This document shows positions 30,201-37,865 of a stretch of 62,700 bases of DNA, in pieces. The stretch's first letter is position 1; every line of letters begins with the position of its first letter. The notes beneath the pieces were generated by a model that saw only the letters and a program-made list of their open reading frames with translations, was not told where the DNA came from and did not search any database. The position numbers and the translations under genes were made by a program. The stretch is from Arthrobacter sp. 18067 (GTDB lineage Bacteria > Actinomycetota > Actinomycetes > Actinomycetales > Micrococcaceae): NCBI RefSeq assembly GCF_902706295.1, contig NZ_CACSJJ010000028.1:1-62700 (forward strand), given 5' to 3'.

Positions 30201-30377
30201 CCGTCCTGCGGCGTTGGCTGGGTCTCAAGTTCGGAGGGGTGGTTGAACGTTAACTGCACCAAGGACATCTACAACAACGGCACGCCTTGGTACCGCGTCA
30301 CCCAGGGCAGCCACCCGGGTTGGTATGTCAAGTCCACCACTGTGGATCTCCGCGGAACCAGGCCGGGCGGTTGCTAG
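24282..30377 (+). CDS. Giant membrane-anchored Ig-like/FN3 repeat protein 2
   Basis: A ~2,031-aa paralogue of the preceding protein with the same plan: basic start, one membrane helix, head domain, ten or so Ig-like modules and FN3 domains. The head is the best-kept part: LYPGFKTTEVDLNDGGVWVV is identical, and SPSYVFRVNRDLVVLNDVNS with NQNMQLVNNWDDV recurs near residue 370. The C-terminal ~90 residues differ fully, being Pro-rich then a small Cys-containing SH3-like domain ending GGC. I prefer the GTG giving (M)RNFFGKLGLTRRQNKKF, because it yields the same topology as protein 1; an ATG 31 codons upstream (at 24189) is possible. The tandem pair suggests duplication followed by divergence of the tip. 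Followed at 72 bp by the MoxR gene. Confidence 0.85.
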   Translation: MRNFFGKLGLTRRQNKKFIAGTAATAAGALLITGAVLYPGFKTTEVDLNDGGVWVVSKTKNAVGRLNYPSRVLDGAVTPATTTFDVLQHDGNVFVDDESGSTINQVSSANLKLGGDKQLPSSSQVSYGSTVLSVTDPARGKVWALSPSTVNGFDEEGTEPVLTGDQGLVSAVGADNRIYTADPGKGEITVTTVDANGERADSQVTTVDELKGAGDLQIAVVGDKPVVLDAGSGNLFLPGGRKLQLQDAREAKLQQSSEDSGFVAIATRKALLKQPLDGSTAATVNADGEGVPAAPVQVSKCVHAAWSGANKYVRDCENDADDKKNDVPKASASPSYVFRVNRDLVVLNDVNSGSVWLVNQNMQLVNNWDDVVPPKNQSDDQDQESADNNTINVLPDRTKPNRAPETKPDEFGVRPGRTSILSILDNDSDPDGDVLTASVGANGPKAGALENIYGGSAFQIKVPADAKPGTEVFDYSASDGRGLSAGGKVTLRVVAPEENKPPFFKRGEPTTMLVEQGKSVSQNILTDWMDPDGDDLVLLDAKSDNDQDQVKVRRDGLLTYQDSGAAPGKKNVTITVWDGRATTTGRVVVNVQPPGALAPVVNADHVTAVVGQDLVIAPLKNDVDPNGGALRVAHVEAAGPAELGPVTDGGTFTFRSTTPGPVYLTYIASNGPQSSQGLIRVDVESGKDSGAPVAVHDVALLPVGGSVLVDPLANDSDPSGGVLVLQSVTVPDGSSASVSVIDHSVLRVTDVLGAKEPFVFSYTMSNGRASATGTVGVVPVPAPAVVEAPQPKPDEVNVRVNDVVTIPVLDNDTHPQGEELSVDPVLAQSIPEEDGKAFISEKTLRFIAGPTPKTVRAIYNAVDPQGQKSAAAVTIHILPLEGAQNSRPQPQNLTARVVAGGSVRIPVPLDGIDPDGDSVQLTGIDSTPTMGTATAGSSFIDFVAAGDGAGTDTFRYKVIDRQGAVNTGTVTVGVAPRGDDNQKPAPVDDEVKVRPGRQIAVDATANDTDPDGDIIRILTDSIEADAGIEATVSKTSGRVLVTAPAAEGTVNVRYSVADDRDAVGNASIRVIVKNDIPLQAPIARDDRVTSAQTLGKTAVDVPVLKNDEDPDGVGENLKVSTGLETARPGSEGNVIVELTEQPQLVPYTVEDVDGQKSTAIIWVPGIGQQVPTLAKDEVVELVSGQSVTVNLAEWVKVRDGRSPRLTQTDRIKLIGADGSDAVANGGTAIKYTAGAEYVGPGSISFEVTDGTGPDDPNGLKSTLSIRTKVLPDPNKNNPPVLLGSDLDVPKGDSASLDLGKLTSDPDSDDVQNMKYELVGGAPGGFRVNVDGTTLKVSAEDSVQIGQGGTVQVKAKDPRGLEALATYKLSLTASNRPKAVANDDVEPDAQSGKPVTVNALANDSNPFPDTPLKIVSAVTETGQGTAEASGGNVTVTPSAGFTGTMVVAYTVEDKTGELSRYATARIRLTVKDKPAAPTTPLAQSVGDQTALLTWNAPADRGSPITKYTVYGENGFKQDCPANTCTLTGLTNNVKYHFAVTATNAINESERSPVSAEVRPDVKPDTPIAPTLKFGDKQLSVAWVPPASKGSPIKSYDLEISPAPAGQNPQIQNLTGNSHVWTGLTNGVAYKVRVLARNDAKEPSEWSPYSAAETPAGVPATPAAPSVSGAGSVGDQSQLQVSWAAPNNNGDAVSAYTLTTYRGGAVVTTQSVGATSQNVTVANSEADYTFTVSATNKAGVSGVSQQSAAIRAAGKPGIVAAPTAALVETNAAGGKIRVAFNPLSQKERNGANANEISYRYALTSGASSGPIPAGGGVIAAPNGQDTAVVVWAVSSRNPTPGDRSAASNTVNPYGLAAAPTVTGSKSSGVGDKTVSWTWNQPSGNGRPVTGYQYSLDGGGWTDTGQRSFSTSVGFSETHTLRVRAISGGQAGNVGSDTSRSGSAPPPPDPPAGEVRAHNNTCPGQPGRTDTYNPSGPSCGVGWVSSSEGWLNVNCTKDIYNNGTPWYRVTQGSHPGWYVKSTTVDLRGTRPGGC

Positions 30378-30449
30378 CCTGCTCCGGCCAGCACCAGCAA
30401 ACAACATCACGTCAAACCCCAACCGATACATAAGGAACAGGATCAACCC

Positions 30450-31421
30450 ATGACCATGACAAACGAGCAGGCCGCGTGGTTTGCAGAAACGTTCGAGAAG
30501 CTCGTGGCCAACGTGGGCAAGGCGGTGCTCGGCAAGGAGCACGTCATCCGGCTGACCTTCACGGCGATGCTGGCCGAGGGCCACATCCTGTTTGAAGATG
30601 CGCCGGGCACGGGTAAGACCTCGCTGGCCCGAGCCTTGGCCGCAACGGTTCAGGGTTCGCACAACCGCATCCAGTTCACGCCCGACCTCCTGCCGTCCGA
30701 CGTCACAGGTGTGACCATCTACGACCAGAAGACCCAGAAGTTCGAGTTCCACAAGGGCCCGGTTTTCAACAACATCGTCCTGGCCGATGAAATCAACCGT
30801 GCCTCGCCGAAGACCCAGTCCGCGTTGTTGGAAGTCATGGAAGAATCCCGCGTGACCGTGGATGGAACCACGTACGAGGCAGGCCGCCCGTTCATGGTGC
30901 TGGCAACCCAGAACCCGATTGAGCAGGCTGGCACATACCGCCTGCCGGAAGCACAGTTGGACCGCTTCCTGATCAAGACGTCCATCGGCTACCCGGACCA
31001 CGCCTCCACCGTGCGTTTGCTGGGTGGGGCGAACCTGAAGGACCGGTCCAAGGAGCTCACCCCGCTCATCACCACGCAGGCCGTAGCCGACATGGCGGAC
31101 CTCGCAGCCACCACGCATGTGGACACTGCAGTCCTTGAGTACATTTCGCGCCTGTGCGAGGAGACCCGCAACGCGGCCGAGACCCGCCTCGGCGTTTCGG
31201 TGCGTGGCGCACTGGCCATGGTCCGCGCTGCGAAGGTGTGGGCGGCAGGGCAGGGCCGGAACTTCGTGCTTCCGGATGACATCAAGGAACTTGCGCCGGT
31301 GGTGTGGACGCACCGTTTGGTGATGGATCCCGAGGCGGAATTCTCCGGTGCAACGCCTGAGGTTGTCCTCACCCGCGTTCTCGCCGACGTCGCCGCCCCG
31401 CAGCAACGCGCCACCGCGTAG
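30450..31421 (+). CDS. MoxR-family AAA+ ATPase
   Basis: A 323-aa MoxR ATPase, a chaperone-like AAA+ protein that usually works with VWA or DUF58 partners to mature or remodel a target complex. Walker A is PGTGKTS with Lys56; Walker B is LADEINRA with Asp113 and Glu114, followed by the family's SPKTQSALLEVMEE. The sensor 1 region is LATQNPIEQAGTYRLPEAQLDRF. Length and motifs are fully standard. An AAGGAACAGGA stretch precedes the ATG. It is followed by DUF58 and transglutaminase-like genes, the classic MoxR trio, here inside a larger kinase/FHA locus. Confidence 0.93.
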   Translation: MTMTNEQAAWFAETFEKLVANVGKAVLGKEHVIRLTFTAMLAEGHILFEDAPGTGKTSLARALAATVQGSHNRIQFTPDLLPSDVTGVTIYDQKTQKFEFHKGPVFNNIVLADEINRASPKTQSALLEVMEESRVTVDGTTYEAGRPFMVLATQNPIEQAGTYRLPEAQLDRFLIKTSIGYPDHASTVRLLGGANLKDRSKELTPLITTQAVADMADLAATTHVDTAVLEYISRLCEETRNAAETRLGVSVRGALAMVRAAKVWAAGQGRNFVLPDDIKELAPVVWTHRLVMDPEAEFSGATPEVVLTRVLADVAAPQQRATA

Positions 31422-31473
31422 CCCGCCACCGCATAAGCCAGTCCTGCACCCCAGCTCAAACAAAGGCCTCCAC

Positions 31474-32877
31474 ATGTCCTCCAGCACACCCCTGACCAGG
31501 GCTGCTGACTCGTTCAAGCGCGCTAAGGCGGCAGTGAACGGTAAGATTCGCGGCGCCCGCACGTCCGGCAACGCACCAGGCAGCCGCCCTGGCCGCGCCG
31601 GGAAAACGGGAAAGTCCAGCGGACTCCACCCGGCCGCCGTGTGGGCCGAAGCCGCGGGAACAGCCGGCGAATTCCTCTCACCGGCATGGAACAAGGCCCG
31701 CGCTGTGTGGCTGAAGTTCGTATGGCCCGTCCTGTCCGTGGTGAGCCTGCTGGGCTGGGTGGTCCTGGCCGCTGCGATCGGTCTCTGGTGGGCCGGGCAG
31801 GCCTGGGGTTGGCAAGAGGCCAAGTCCGCGGCCATGGTTGCCTTCCTCCTGTTCGTCCTGGCCATCGCGTTCATTGTGGGCCGCTCGGCGTACGGTGTGG
31901 TGTTGGACCTTGCCCGGACCCGCGTGGCTGTGGGCGACGACGCAGTGGGCAGCATCGCAGTGTCCAACGTGTCTACCAGGCCACTGCTGCCCGCATCACT
32001 GGAACTCCCGGTGGGAGCCAACACCGCCGTGTTCCATCTGCCGCGCATGAAGCCGGCCCAGGTGCACGAGGACCTGTTCACCATCCCCACGGCCCGGCGT
32101 GCTGTGATCGTGGTGGGCCCGGTCCGCTCAGTACGTGCCGACCCCCTCCACCTTCTCCGCCGACGTGTGATGTGGACGGAGCCCGTGGACCTGTACGTCC
32201 ATCCCCGAACGGTGTCGCTGGGAAGCTCGGCAGCAGGCTTCATCCGCGACCTCGAAGGCATGCCCACCACCGAGCTTTCCAGCGCCGACGTGTCCTTCCA
32301 CGCCCTTCGCGACTATGTTCCAGGGGACGATCGCCGCCATATCCACTGGAAGACCACAGCGCGCACCAACAAGCTCATGGTCCGCCAGTTCGAAGAAACC
32401 CGCCGCGCGCACCTCGCCATTGCGCTGTCCATCAACACCGACGAATACGACTCCGAACCGGAGTTTGAAATGGCCATCTCCGTGGCCGCATCCATCGGGC
32501 GCCAGGCCATCAGTGAACAGCGCGACCTCGATGTCCTGACCCAAAAAGGACCGCTACGCTGCGAAACCGGCCGCAACCTGCTGGACGACGCCACCCGGAT
32601 TGTCGGTGCGCCGATGCGGAAGACCGCCGTCGACCTCGCGCGGAACCTGTCCGACGCCGTCCCGAACGCCTCCGTGGTCTTCTTCGTCGTGGGCAGCCAC
32701 GTGACAGCAACCCAGCTCCGTACCTGTGCCGCCTCCGTGCCTCCCGGGGTGCGCAGCCTGGCGGTGCGCGTACAACCCGGCGCGGCGCCGTCGAGGGCCA
32801 ACATCGCGGACCTGACGGTCCTCACCGTTGGTGACCTCGACGATCTGGCCATTGTTCTTCGAAAGGCGGCAGCATGA
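31474..32877 (+). CDS. DUF58 domain membrane protein
   Basis: A ~467-aa protein with a basic, Ser/Arg/Lys-rich N-terminal cytoplasmic region of ~75 residues, two membrane helices (roughly 78-135) and a C-terminal cytoplasmic domain with the DUF58 signature DYVPGDDRRHIHWKTTARTN near residue 285, which leads into a VWA-like fold. DUF58 proteins are functional partners of MoxR ATPases. I start at the ATG giving MSSSTPLTRAADSF with AAAGG upstream; an open frame upstream overlaps the MoxR gene and is Pro/Ser-rich noise. Its stop overlaps the next start in ATGA. The role is inferred from the conserved trio only. Confidence 0.87.
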   Translation: MSSSTPLTRAADSFKRAKAAVNGKIRGARTSGNAPGSRPGRAGKTGKSSGLHPAAVWAEAAGTAGEFLSPAWNKARAVWLKFVWPVLSVVSLLGWVVLAAAIGLWWAGQAWGWQEAKSAAMVAFLLFVLAIAFIVGRSAYGVVLDLARTRVAVGDDAVGSIAVSNVSTRPLLPASLELPVGANTAVFHLPRMKPAQVHEDLFTIPTARRAVIVVGPVRSVRADPLHLLRRRVMWTEPVDLYVHPRTVSLGSSAAGFIRDLEGMPTTELSSADVSFHALRDYVPGDDRRHIHWKTTARTNKLMVRQFEETRRAHLAIALSINTDEYDSEPEFEMAISVAASIGRQAISEQRDLDVLTQKGPLRCETGRNLLDDATRIVGAPMRKTAVDLARNLSDAVPNASVVFFVVGSHVTATQLRTCAASVPPGVRSLAVRVQPGAAPSRANIADLTVLTVGDLDDLAIVLRKAAA

Positions 32878-35354
32878 GCACGGCGCCGAACCTACGCGTG
32901 CGTCCCCGCGCCGCCAAGCCCAGCCGCCGTTCCACCGGCGGATCGATCTTTGCCGACGGTCGTCCGTTATGGCACTTCGCGGTTGACTGCGGCGCGCTGG
33001 TGGTGCTGCTGTTCCTGGGTGTCCTCGGCTTCAGCCTGAGCTTCGGGGGAGACCCGCACTACTTGATCGCCGGTCTGGGCGGCGTGCTGCTGGGGCTGGG
33101 CATTGCTGTCCTGAACGCGCACCTTCGCTTGGGGTTGTTGATCACTGCCGCCCTGGCTTTCGGCGCCTACATGCTGTTCGGTTCCGCCTTGGCTGTGCCG
33201 GACTCGGCAGTCTTCGGCGTCCTGCCCAGTCTCGATTCGCTGCGGACCCTGCTGTTGGGCGTCGTGTTTTCCTGGAAGGACATGCTGACTGTCGGCGTAC
33301 CCGTGGGGACGGCCAACGGCATGCTGATTGTGCCGTTCCTCAGTTCACTGCTCACAGCACTTGCCGCCGGCTTGCTGACGTGGCGCCTGAAGAGCCCCTA
33401 CTGGCCGTTGCTTCCCGTTCTGGTCCTGTTTGTCACGGGTATCGCGTTCAGCACCAACGCCGGTTTCCTCAACGTCGAACGCGGCGTCTCGTTGACCATT
33501 GTCTCGATCGTCTGGGCGACTTTCCGTCGGGACGTGCTCCGCCAGCGGAGCACCAAGACCGTGTCGGCCAACCGGCCGGATTCCGACGCCGGTGCAGCCC
33601 GCCGCGGCCAACTCCGCCGCCTGGGAACTGCTGCAGCCGTGATCGCCGTCGCTGTCGGCGTCACCGCCATTGCGTCTCCGCTGGTCAGTGCCAGCGATGA
33701 CCGGAAGGTGCTGCGCAACACGATCGTCCCGCCCTTCGATCCCCGCGACTACATCACCCCCTTGGCCAGTTTCCGGAACTTCGTCAAGGACGAGAAGGAC
33801 AGCACGCTGTTCACGGTTAAGGGCTTGCCCAAGGACGCCCGCGTGCGCCTTGCCGCGCTGGATGCCTTCAACGGCCTGAACTACACCATGGACCCCAACA
33901 GCTCCGGCAACTTCAGCAAGGTAGGCGATGCCCGCTCGCTGAACACGCTGGCTGACACCGGGAGTCCGGTGAAGGGCACCAACTACGCTCTGGACATCAC
34001 CATCGAGGACTACCAGGGCTACTTTGTTCCCGGCGGACGGCACACCACCGGAATGAGCTTCGCCGATACCTCAGGTGCTGCGTCCGGCCTCTATTTCAAC
34101 GCGGGGACCGACACAGCAGTGACCACCAAAGGCCTGGCCAAGGGCGACAACTACACGGTTCAGGTCTCTGACCCGGGGACCCTGGAGCACGGCCAGTTGA
34201 CGCAGTACGACTTTGCGAAGCTGACGCTGCCGGAAGCCGAGGAAGTACCCCCGATCGTCGCCTCGCAGGCCAACGAGCTTTCGGCTGATGCGCCCACCGC
34301 CATTGACCGCGTCCGGCAAATTGAGGCGCACTTCCAAAAGAGCGGTGCGTTCAGCAATGGCTTGGTAACAGAGGGACAGCTTCCCAGCCTCCCCGGGCAC
34401 AGCGCTGCCCGCGTCCGCAATATGCTCTCCGCCAAGCAGATGCTCGGTGACGACGAGCAATATGCCGTGTCCATGTCACTCATGCTTCGTCACTTGGGGA
34501 TTCCGTCCCGCGTGGTGATGGGTTTCTATCCGGACCCCAAAAGCCCTGAAAACGGTGCCGGCGACGTCAAGATCACCGGTAAGGACGTGCACGCCTGGGT
34601 TGAGGTAGCTTTCGACCGCGTGGGTTGGGTTTCCTTTGATCCCACCCCGCCCAAGGACAACGTGCCCATTCCTCCGGACCCCGAGAACAAGTCCAAGCCC
34701 AAGCCGCAGGTGCTGCAGCCACCGCCCCCGCCGCAGGAACCCGCGGACTTGCCGCCGGATTCCACGCCGGATGCCTTGGATGCGGACGAAAAGAAGAACA
34801 ACCCTTGGCTGTTCTGGGGTCCGTTGCTGGCAGCCATCGGTGTTGCGCTGATTCCGTTGGGGATCCTCGCCTTGCCGCTGCTGCTCATCATCTTGTTGAA
34901 AGCACGACGCCGGAAGGCACGTTTCCGTGACGGCCACCCCGCCCAGCGGGTCGGGGGCGGTTGGAACGAAGTGATCAGCCTCGCGACCGACATGGGTGCT
35001 TCGATCGATACGAAGTCCACGCGGCGCGAATCGGCCACGGTCCTGGCGGACGCCTTCCCGACTGCCGGCAGCACCACCACGATGCTTGCCCACCGCGCCG
35101 ACGCGGCTGTATTCGGTGCCGGCCAGCCGAGCGAGGACGAGGTCAAGGAGTACTGGGAGATTGTGGATTCGTCGCTGACCGACATCACGGGAAGCGTCGG
35201 ATTCTGGAAACGGCAGCAGGCACGGTTCTCGCCGCGGTCCTTGTTGTCCGACGGCCGGGCTGCCCTGCGCCGCCGGAACCAGGCACCCACGGATCCCACG
35301 GTCCGCCGCCGCTTTACCTTGCCCTTCAAGAAGGACACCACGGATGAACAATGA
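32874..35354 (+). CDS. TgpA-like transglutaminase-domain membrane protein, catalytic Cys replaced
   Basis: An 826-aa membrane protein. About six helices fill residues ~35-270, then a large extracytoplasmic part holds the transglutaminase-like core, a Pro-rich spacer (PPPPPQEPADLPP), another helix near residue 645-685 and a cytoplasmic DUF4129-like tail. The core has the GIPSRVVMGF strand, His573 in KDVHAWVEV and Asp589 in FDPTP, which are the triad His and Asp. Where papain-like transglutaminases have Cys (GxCE), this protein has GDDEQYA, with Asp527 at the Cys position, so classic thiol catalysis is not expected. It overlaps DUF58 by four bases and the next gene by eleven. Partner of the MoxR/DUF58 pair. 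Confidence 0.88.
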   Translation: MSTAPNLRVRPRAAKPSRRSTGGSIFADGRPLWHFAVDCGALVVLLFLGVLGFSLSFGGDPHYLIAGLGGVLLGLGIAVLNAHLRLGLLITAALAFGAYMLFGSALAVPDSAVFGVLPSLDSLRTLLLGVVFSWKDMLTVGVPVGTANGMLIVPFLSSLLTALAAGLLTWRLKSPYWPLLPVLVLFVTGIAFSTNAGFLNVERGVSLTIVSIVWATFRRDVLRQRSTKTVSANRPDSDAGAARRGQLRRLGTAAAVIAVAVGVTAIASPLVSASDDRKVLRNTIVPPFDPRDYITPLASFRNFVKDEKDSTLFTVKGLPKDARVRLAALDAFNGLNYTMDPNSSGNFSKVGDARSLNTLADTGSPVKGTNYALDITIEDYQGYFVPGGRHTTGMSFADTSGAASGLYFNAGTDTAVTTKGLAKGDNYTVQVSDPGTLEHGQLTQYDFAKLTLPEAEEVPPIVASQANELSADAPTAIDRVRQIEAHFQKSGAFSNGLVTEGQLPSLPGHSAARVRNMLSAKQMLGDDEQYAVSMSLMLRHLGIPSRVVMGFYPDPKSPENGAGDVKITGKDVHAWVEVAFDRVGWVSFDPTPPKDNVPIPPDPENKSKPKPQVLQPPPPPQEPADLPPDSTPDALDADEKKNNPWLFWGPLLAAIGVALIPLGILALPLLLIILLKARRRKARFRDGHPAQRVGGGWNEVISLATDMGASIDTKSTRRESATVLADAFPTAGSTTTMLAHRADAAVFGAGQPSEDEVKEYWEIVDSSLTDITGSVGFWKRQQARFSPRSLLSDGRAALRRRNQAPTDPTVRRRFTLPFKKDTTDEQ

Positions 35355-36933
35355 GGCCGAACTTTGCCCGGCCTGCAGGCACGCGGTCCGTCCGGGGGCA
35401 GCGTTCTGCACCCAATGTGGATCCCCGCTGAACAATCGCGGAGCCCGCAAGGAAGGGAACATCAACCACGCCCGGAAGGCTGCGTTGGAGTTCGCCACCC
35501 GGCAGGGCCTGCCCAATCCCGGTAGTATCTCGGTAGTGTCGGCGCCGGCGTCGCCTACGCTGCCGGTGCATCCGGGAATGACCACCACGCCGGACGGAAT
35601 GCCGGGGCCAGGGGGAGGGACCACTATGACAACCAAGCTCGACTTGGTGCCCGCGTCTGCCGGGAAGCGCCTTGGCGCCGCCGTACTGGACTGGTTGGGC
35701 CCCATCGCGGTCCTGGCCACCACCTTCGCCATCGGAATTGCGGGCATCACCCAAACCCGCAGGAACGGCTTCATTGTCTATGACACGGGCCTTCTGGTCC
35801 TCCTGGGGAGCATTGGCCTGGGCGTGACGGTGGTGTACACCTTCGTGTTGCTCGCTCTCGAGGCCAAGTCCGGCAACACCATTGGCAACCAGCTCATGGG
35901 CATCCGGAGTTCAGACGCTGACGGATATGCTCCCGGCGCCGGCGCCGTTTTTGTCCGTGGCATCATCACTGGCGGGGTCCTGCTCCTCGGCGGGATTGCC
36001 TCGGTCATTCTTTCCGCCCTTGGCTTGATCGCCCTTGTCCTGTGGATCGGGCTGCCGCTGATGCTCCTGGGCGTTGTCTGGGCCATCCTCGTGGTGGTCT
36101 CCAATGCCTGGGATAAGAACGGCAAGTTGCGCGGCTGGCAGGACAAAGCCGCGAAGTCCTTGGTGTTCGACGTCAACGCGGGACGCAATCCTGTTGCCAC
36201 CGGCGGTATCCAAGGGCCATACAGTTTCGCGCCCGTGGATCTTCCACCGGTGCAGGCTGTGGCGTCTCCGGTTCCTTCCGGCGCTTCGCCCGCGGCCACT
36301 CCTTCCGGCGCCGGGCAGGCCGTGCCCGCCCACGTCACGCCGGTGGTTGGCACGCCGCAGCCCTCGCACGATCCCAACCAGTGGCGCCCACCGACAGGAC
36401 CCCGGCCGACGCCGGTTGAACCGCAGCAGGCCCCTGTGACACAGCAGCCTATGACACAGCAGCCTGCGGCCAGGGCCCAGCAGCCCGCGGCCATGATTCC
36501 GCCACCTGCTGCTGTGATTCCGCCGGCGGCCACCGTGGCTCCTGCCCATCCCGACGACGACGTGGAGCGCACCCAAATGCGTCCGGGAACCACACGCGCA
36601 CAGGCCGTTCTCCGCATCCAGGTCGATGACGGCCAGGATGTCCAGCTCGGCGGGTCAGTCCTTCTCGGACGGAACCCGGCGCCGCAGCCCGGCGAAGCCG
36701 TGGAGCAACTATTGCCCGTCTCCGATCCCGGCCGGTCCATCTCCAAGACCCACCTGCATCTTCGGGTCGACGGCGACGCCGTCTGGGTCACTGACCGCAA
36801 CTCCACCAACGGCAGCGCCGTCACCACGCCCGACGGCCTTCAGACAAGGCTCCATCCGGGCCAGGCAGTCCTGGTCCGCCCCGGTTCCACCGTTCACTTT
36901 GGGGACCGTTCCTTCCACCTAGGACAAGCATGA
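35344..36933 (+). CDS. Zinc-ribbon/RDD membrane/FHA domain protein
   Basis: A 529-aa three-part protein. Residues 8-25 form a zinc ribbon (Cys8, Cys11, Cys22, Cys25). Residues ~95-285 are an RDD membrane domain with several helices (SAGKRLGAAVLDWLGP at its start). A long Pro/Gln/Ala linker (QQPMTQQPAARAQQP) leads to an FHA domain at ~420-528 with LLGRNP, SKTHLHL and NSTNGSAV, the residues that hold phosphothreonine. It should therefore sit in the membrane and bind a phosphorylated partner in the cytoplasm, most simply a target of the kinase encoded three genes downstream. It overlaps the transglutaminase-like gene by 11 bp and the phosphatase gene by 4. Confidence 0.87.
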   Translation: MNNEAELCPACRHAVRPGAAFCTQCGSPLNNRGARKEGNINHARKAALEFATRQGLPNPGSISVVSAPASPTLPVHPGMTTTPDGMPGPGGGTTMTTKLDLVPASAGKRLGAAVLDWLGPIAVLATTFAIGIAGITQTRRNGFIVYDTGLLVLLGSIGLGVTVVYTFVLLALEAKSGNTIGNQLMGIRSSDADGYAPGAGAVFVRGIITGGVLLLGGIASVILSALGLIALVLWIGLPLMLLGVVWAILVVVSNAWDKNGKLRGWQDKAAKSLVFDVNAGRNPVATGGIQGPYSFAPVDLPPVQAVASPVPSGASPAATPSGAGQAVPAHVTPVVGTPQPSHDPNQWRPPTGPRPTPVEPQQAPVTQQPMTQQPAARAQQPAAMIPPPAAVIPPAATVAPAHPDDDVERTQMRPGTTRAQAVLRIQVDDGQDVQLGGSVLLGRNPAPQPGEAVEQLLPVSDPGRSISKTHLHLRVDGDAVWVTDRNSTNGSAVTTPDGLQTRLHPGQAVLVRPGSTVHFGDRSFHLGQA

Positions 36934-37865
36934 ATTCACAGCCGGCCACCCCTGCCAACGCCGAAGCCGGTGCCGCCGTTGGCGCGACACCCCTTGGCCT
37001 GAGCTACGGGTACGGGACGGACCGTGGCCTGCGCCGCGAGCTGAACGAGGATTCGTTCATCGCCTCGGACCCTGTCTTTGCGGTGGCCGACGGCATGGGC
37101 GGCCACGAGGCCGGCGAAATTGCCAGTGGTATGTGTGTCCGGACTTTGGGCAGTGCCCCGGAGCTTGCTGCGGGCGTACGAACCGCTTCAGCGGCGGACT
37201 TGCAGTCATGCCTGTTGAAGGCTGACGCCGCCATCCGAAAGGCCACGGGAGCCCGTGCGGGAACTACGTTGTCCGGTGTGGTGGTGGTTGAGCAGATGGG
37301 CCTGCCTTACTGGCTGGTGATGAACATCGGCGATTCACGCACCTACCGTCTCAGCCAAGGCGAGTTCACCCAGGTCAGCGTGGACCACTCGGAGGTGCAG
37401 GAGTTGGTGGATTCCGGCGACATCACCGCCGAACAGGCCGCCGTTCATCCCCGCCGCCACGTGGTCACCCGCGCCTTGGGCACGGGTGACGAAACCGAGG
37501 CGGATTTTTGGTTGCTTCCCATCCAGGAAGGCGATCGGATGATGGTGTGCTCGGATGGCCTCAACGGCGAGTTGGGCGATGACCACATGTTCCGCGTCCT
37601 CAGCACAGTGGCCCATCCGCAGGACGCCGTTGACGCACTGATCCAGGCCGCACTCCGCAGCGGCGGCCGGGATAACGTCACCGTGATTGTGGTTGACGCA
37701 AAGAACGTCCTGAACGACGCCGGCATCGCCACCACCGCGCCTCGCCCGGAGGCGGAGACCGAAGTTGAAGAAGACACACTGCCGCGGGCCTGGGTTAACG
37801 GCACCGATGCCCTTGGCGCAGATCACCCCAAAGGTCAGGAGGAAGGCATAGATGGCAAGCAGTAA
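36930..37865 (+). CDS. PP2C-type Ser/Thr protein phosphatase
   Basis: A 311-aa soluble PPM phosphatase that removes phosphate from Ser/Thr. Metal-binding motifs are complete: RELNEDSF (residues 36-43), ADGMGGH (53-59, with Asp54), CSDGLNGEL and GGRDNVTVIVVD. The last ~60 residues are acidic and unstructured. No membrane helix is present, unlike mycobacterial PstP. It is placed between FHA genes and two genes before the Ser/Thr kinase, so it should be the opposing enzyme of that kinase. Start ATG overlaps the previous stop by four bases. Confidence 0.92.
   Translation: MNSQPATPANAEAGAAVGATPLGLSYGYGTDRGLRRELNEDSFIASDPVFAVADGMGGHEAGEIASGMCVRTLGSAPELAAGVRTASAADLQSCLLKADAAIRKATGARAGTTLSGVVVVEQMGLPYWLVMNIGDSRTYRLSQGEFTQVSVDHSEVQELVDSGDITAEQAAVHPRRHVVTRALGTGDETEADFWLLPIQEGDRMMVCSDGLNGELGDDHMFRVLSTVAHPQDAVDALIQAALRSGGRDNVTVIVVDAKNVLNDAGIATTAPRPEAETEVEEDTLPRAWVNGTDALGADHPKGQEEGIDGKQ

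Noticed and set aside
31348..31473. Extended start of the DUF58 protein overlapping the MoxR gene
   Set aside because: The 42 added residues are Pro/Ser-rich noise from the end of MoxR, and an ATG with AAAGG lies at 31474.
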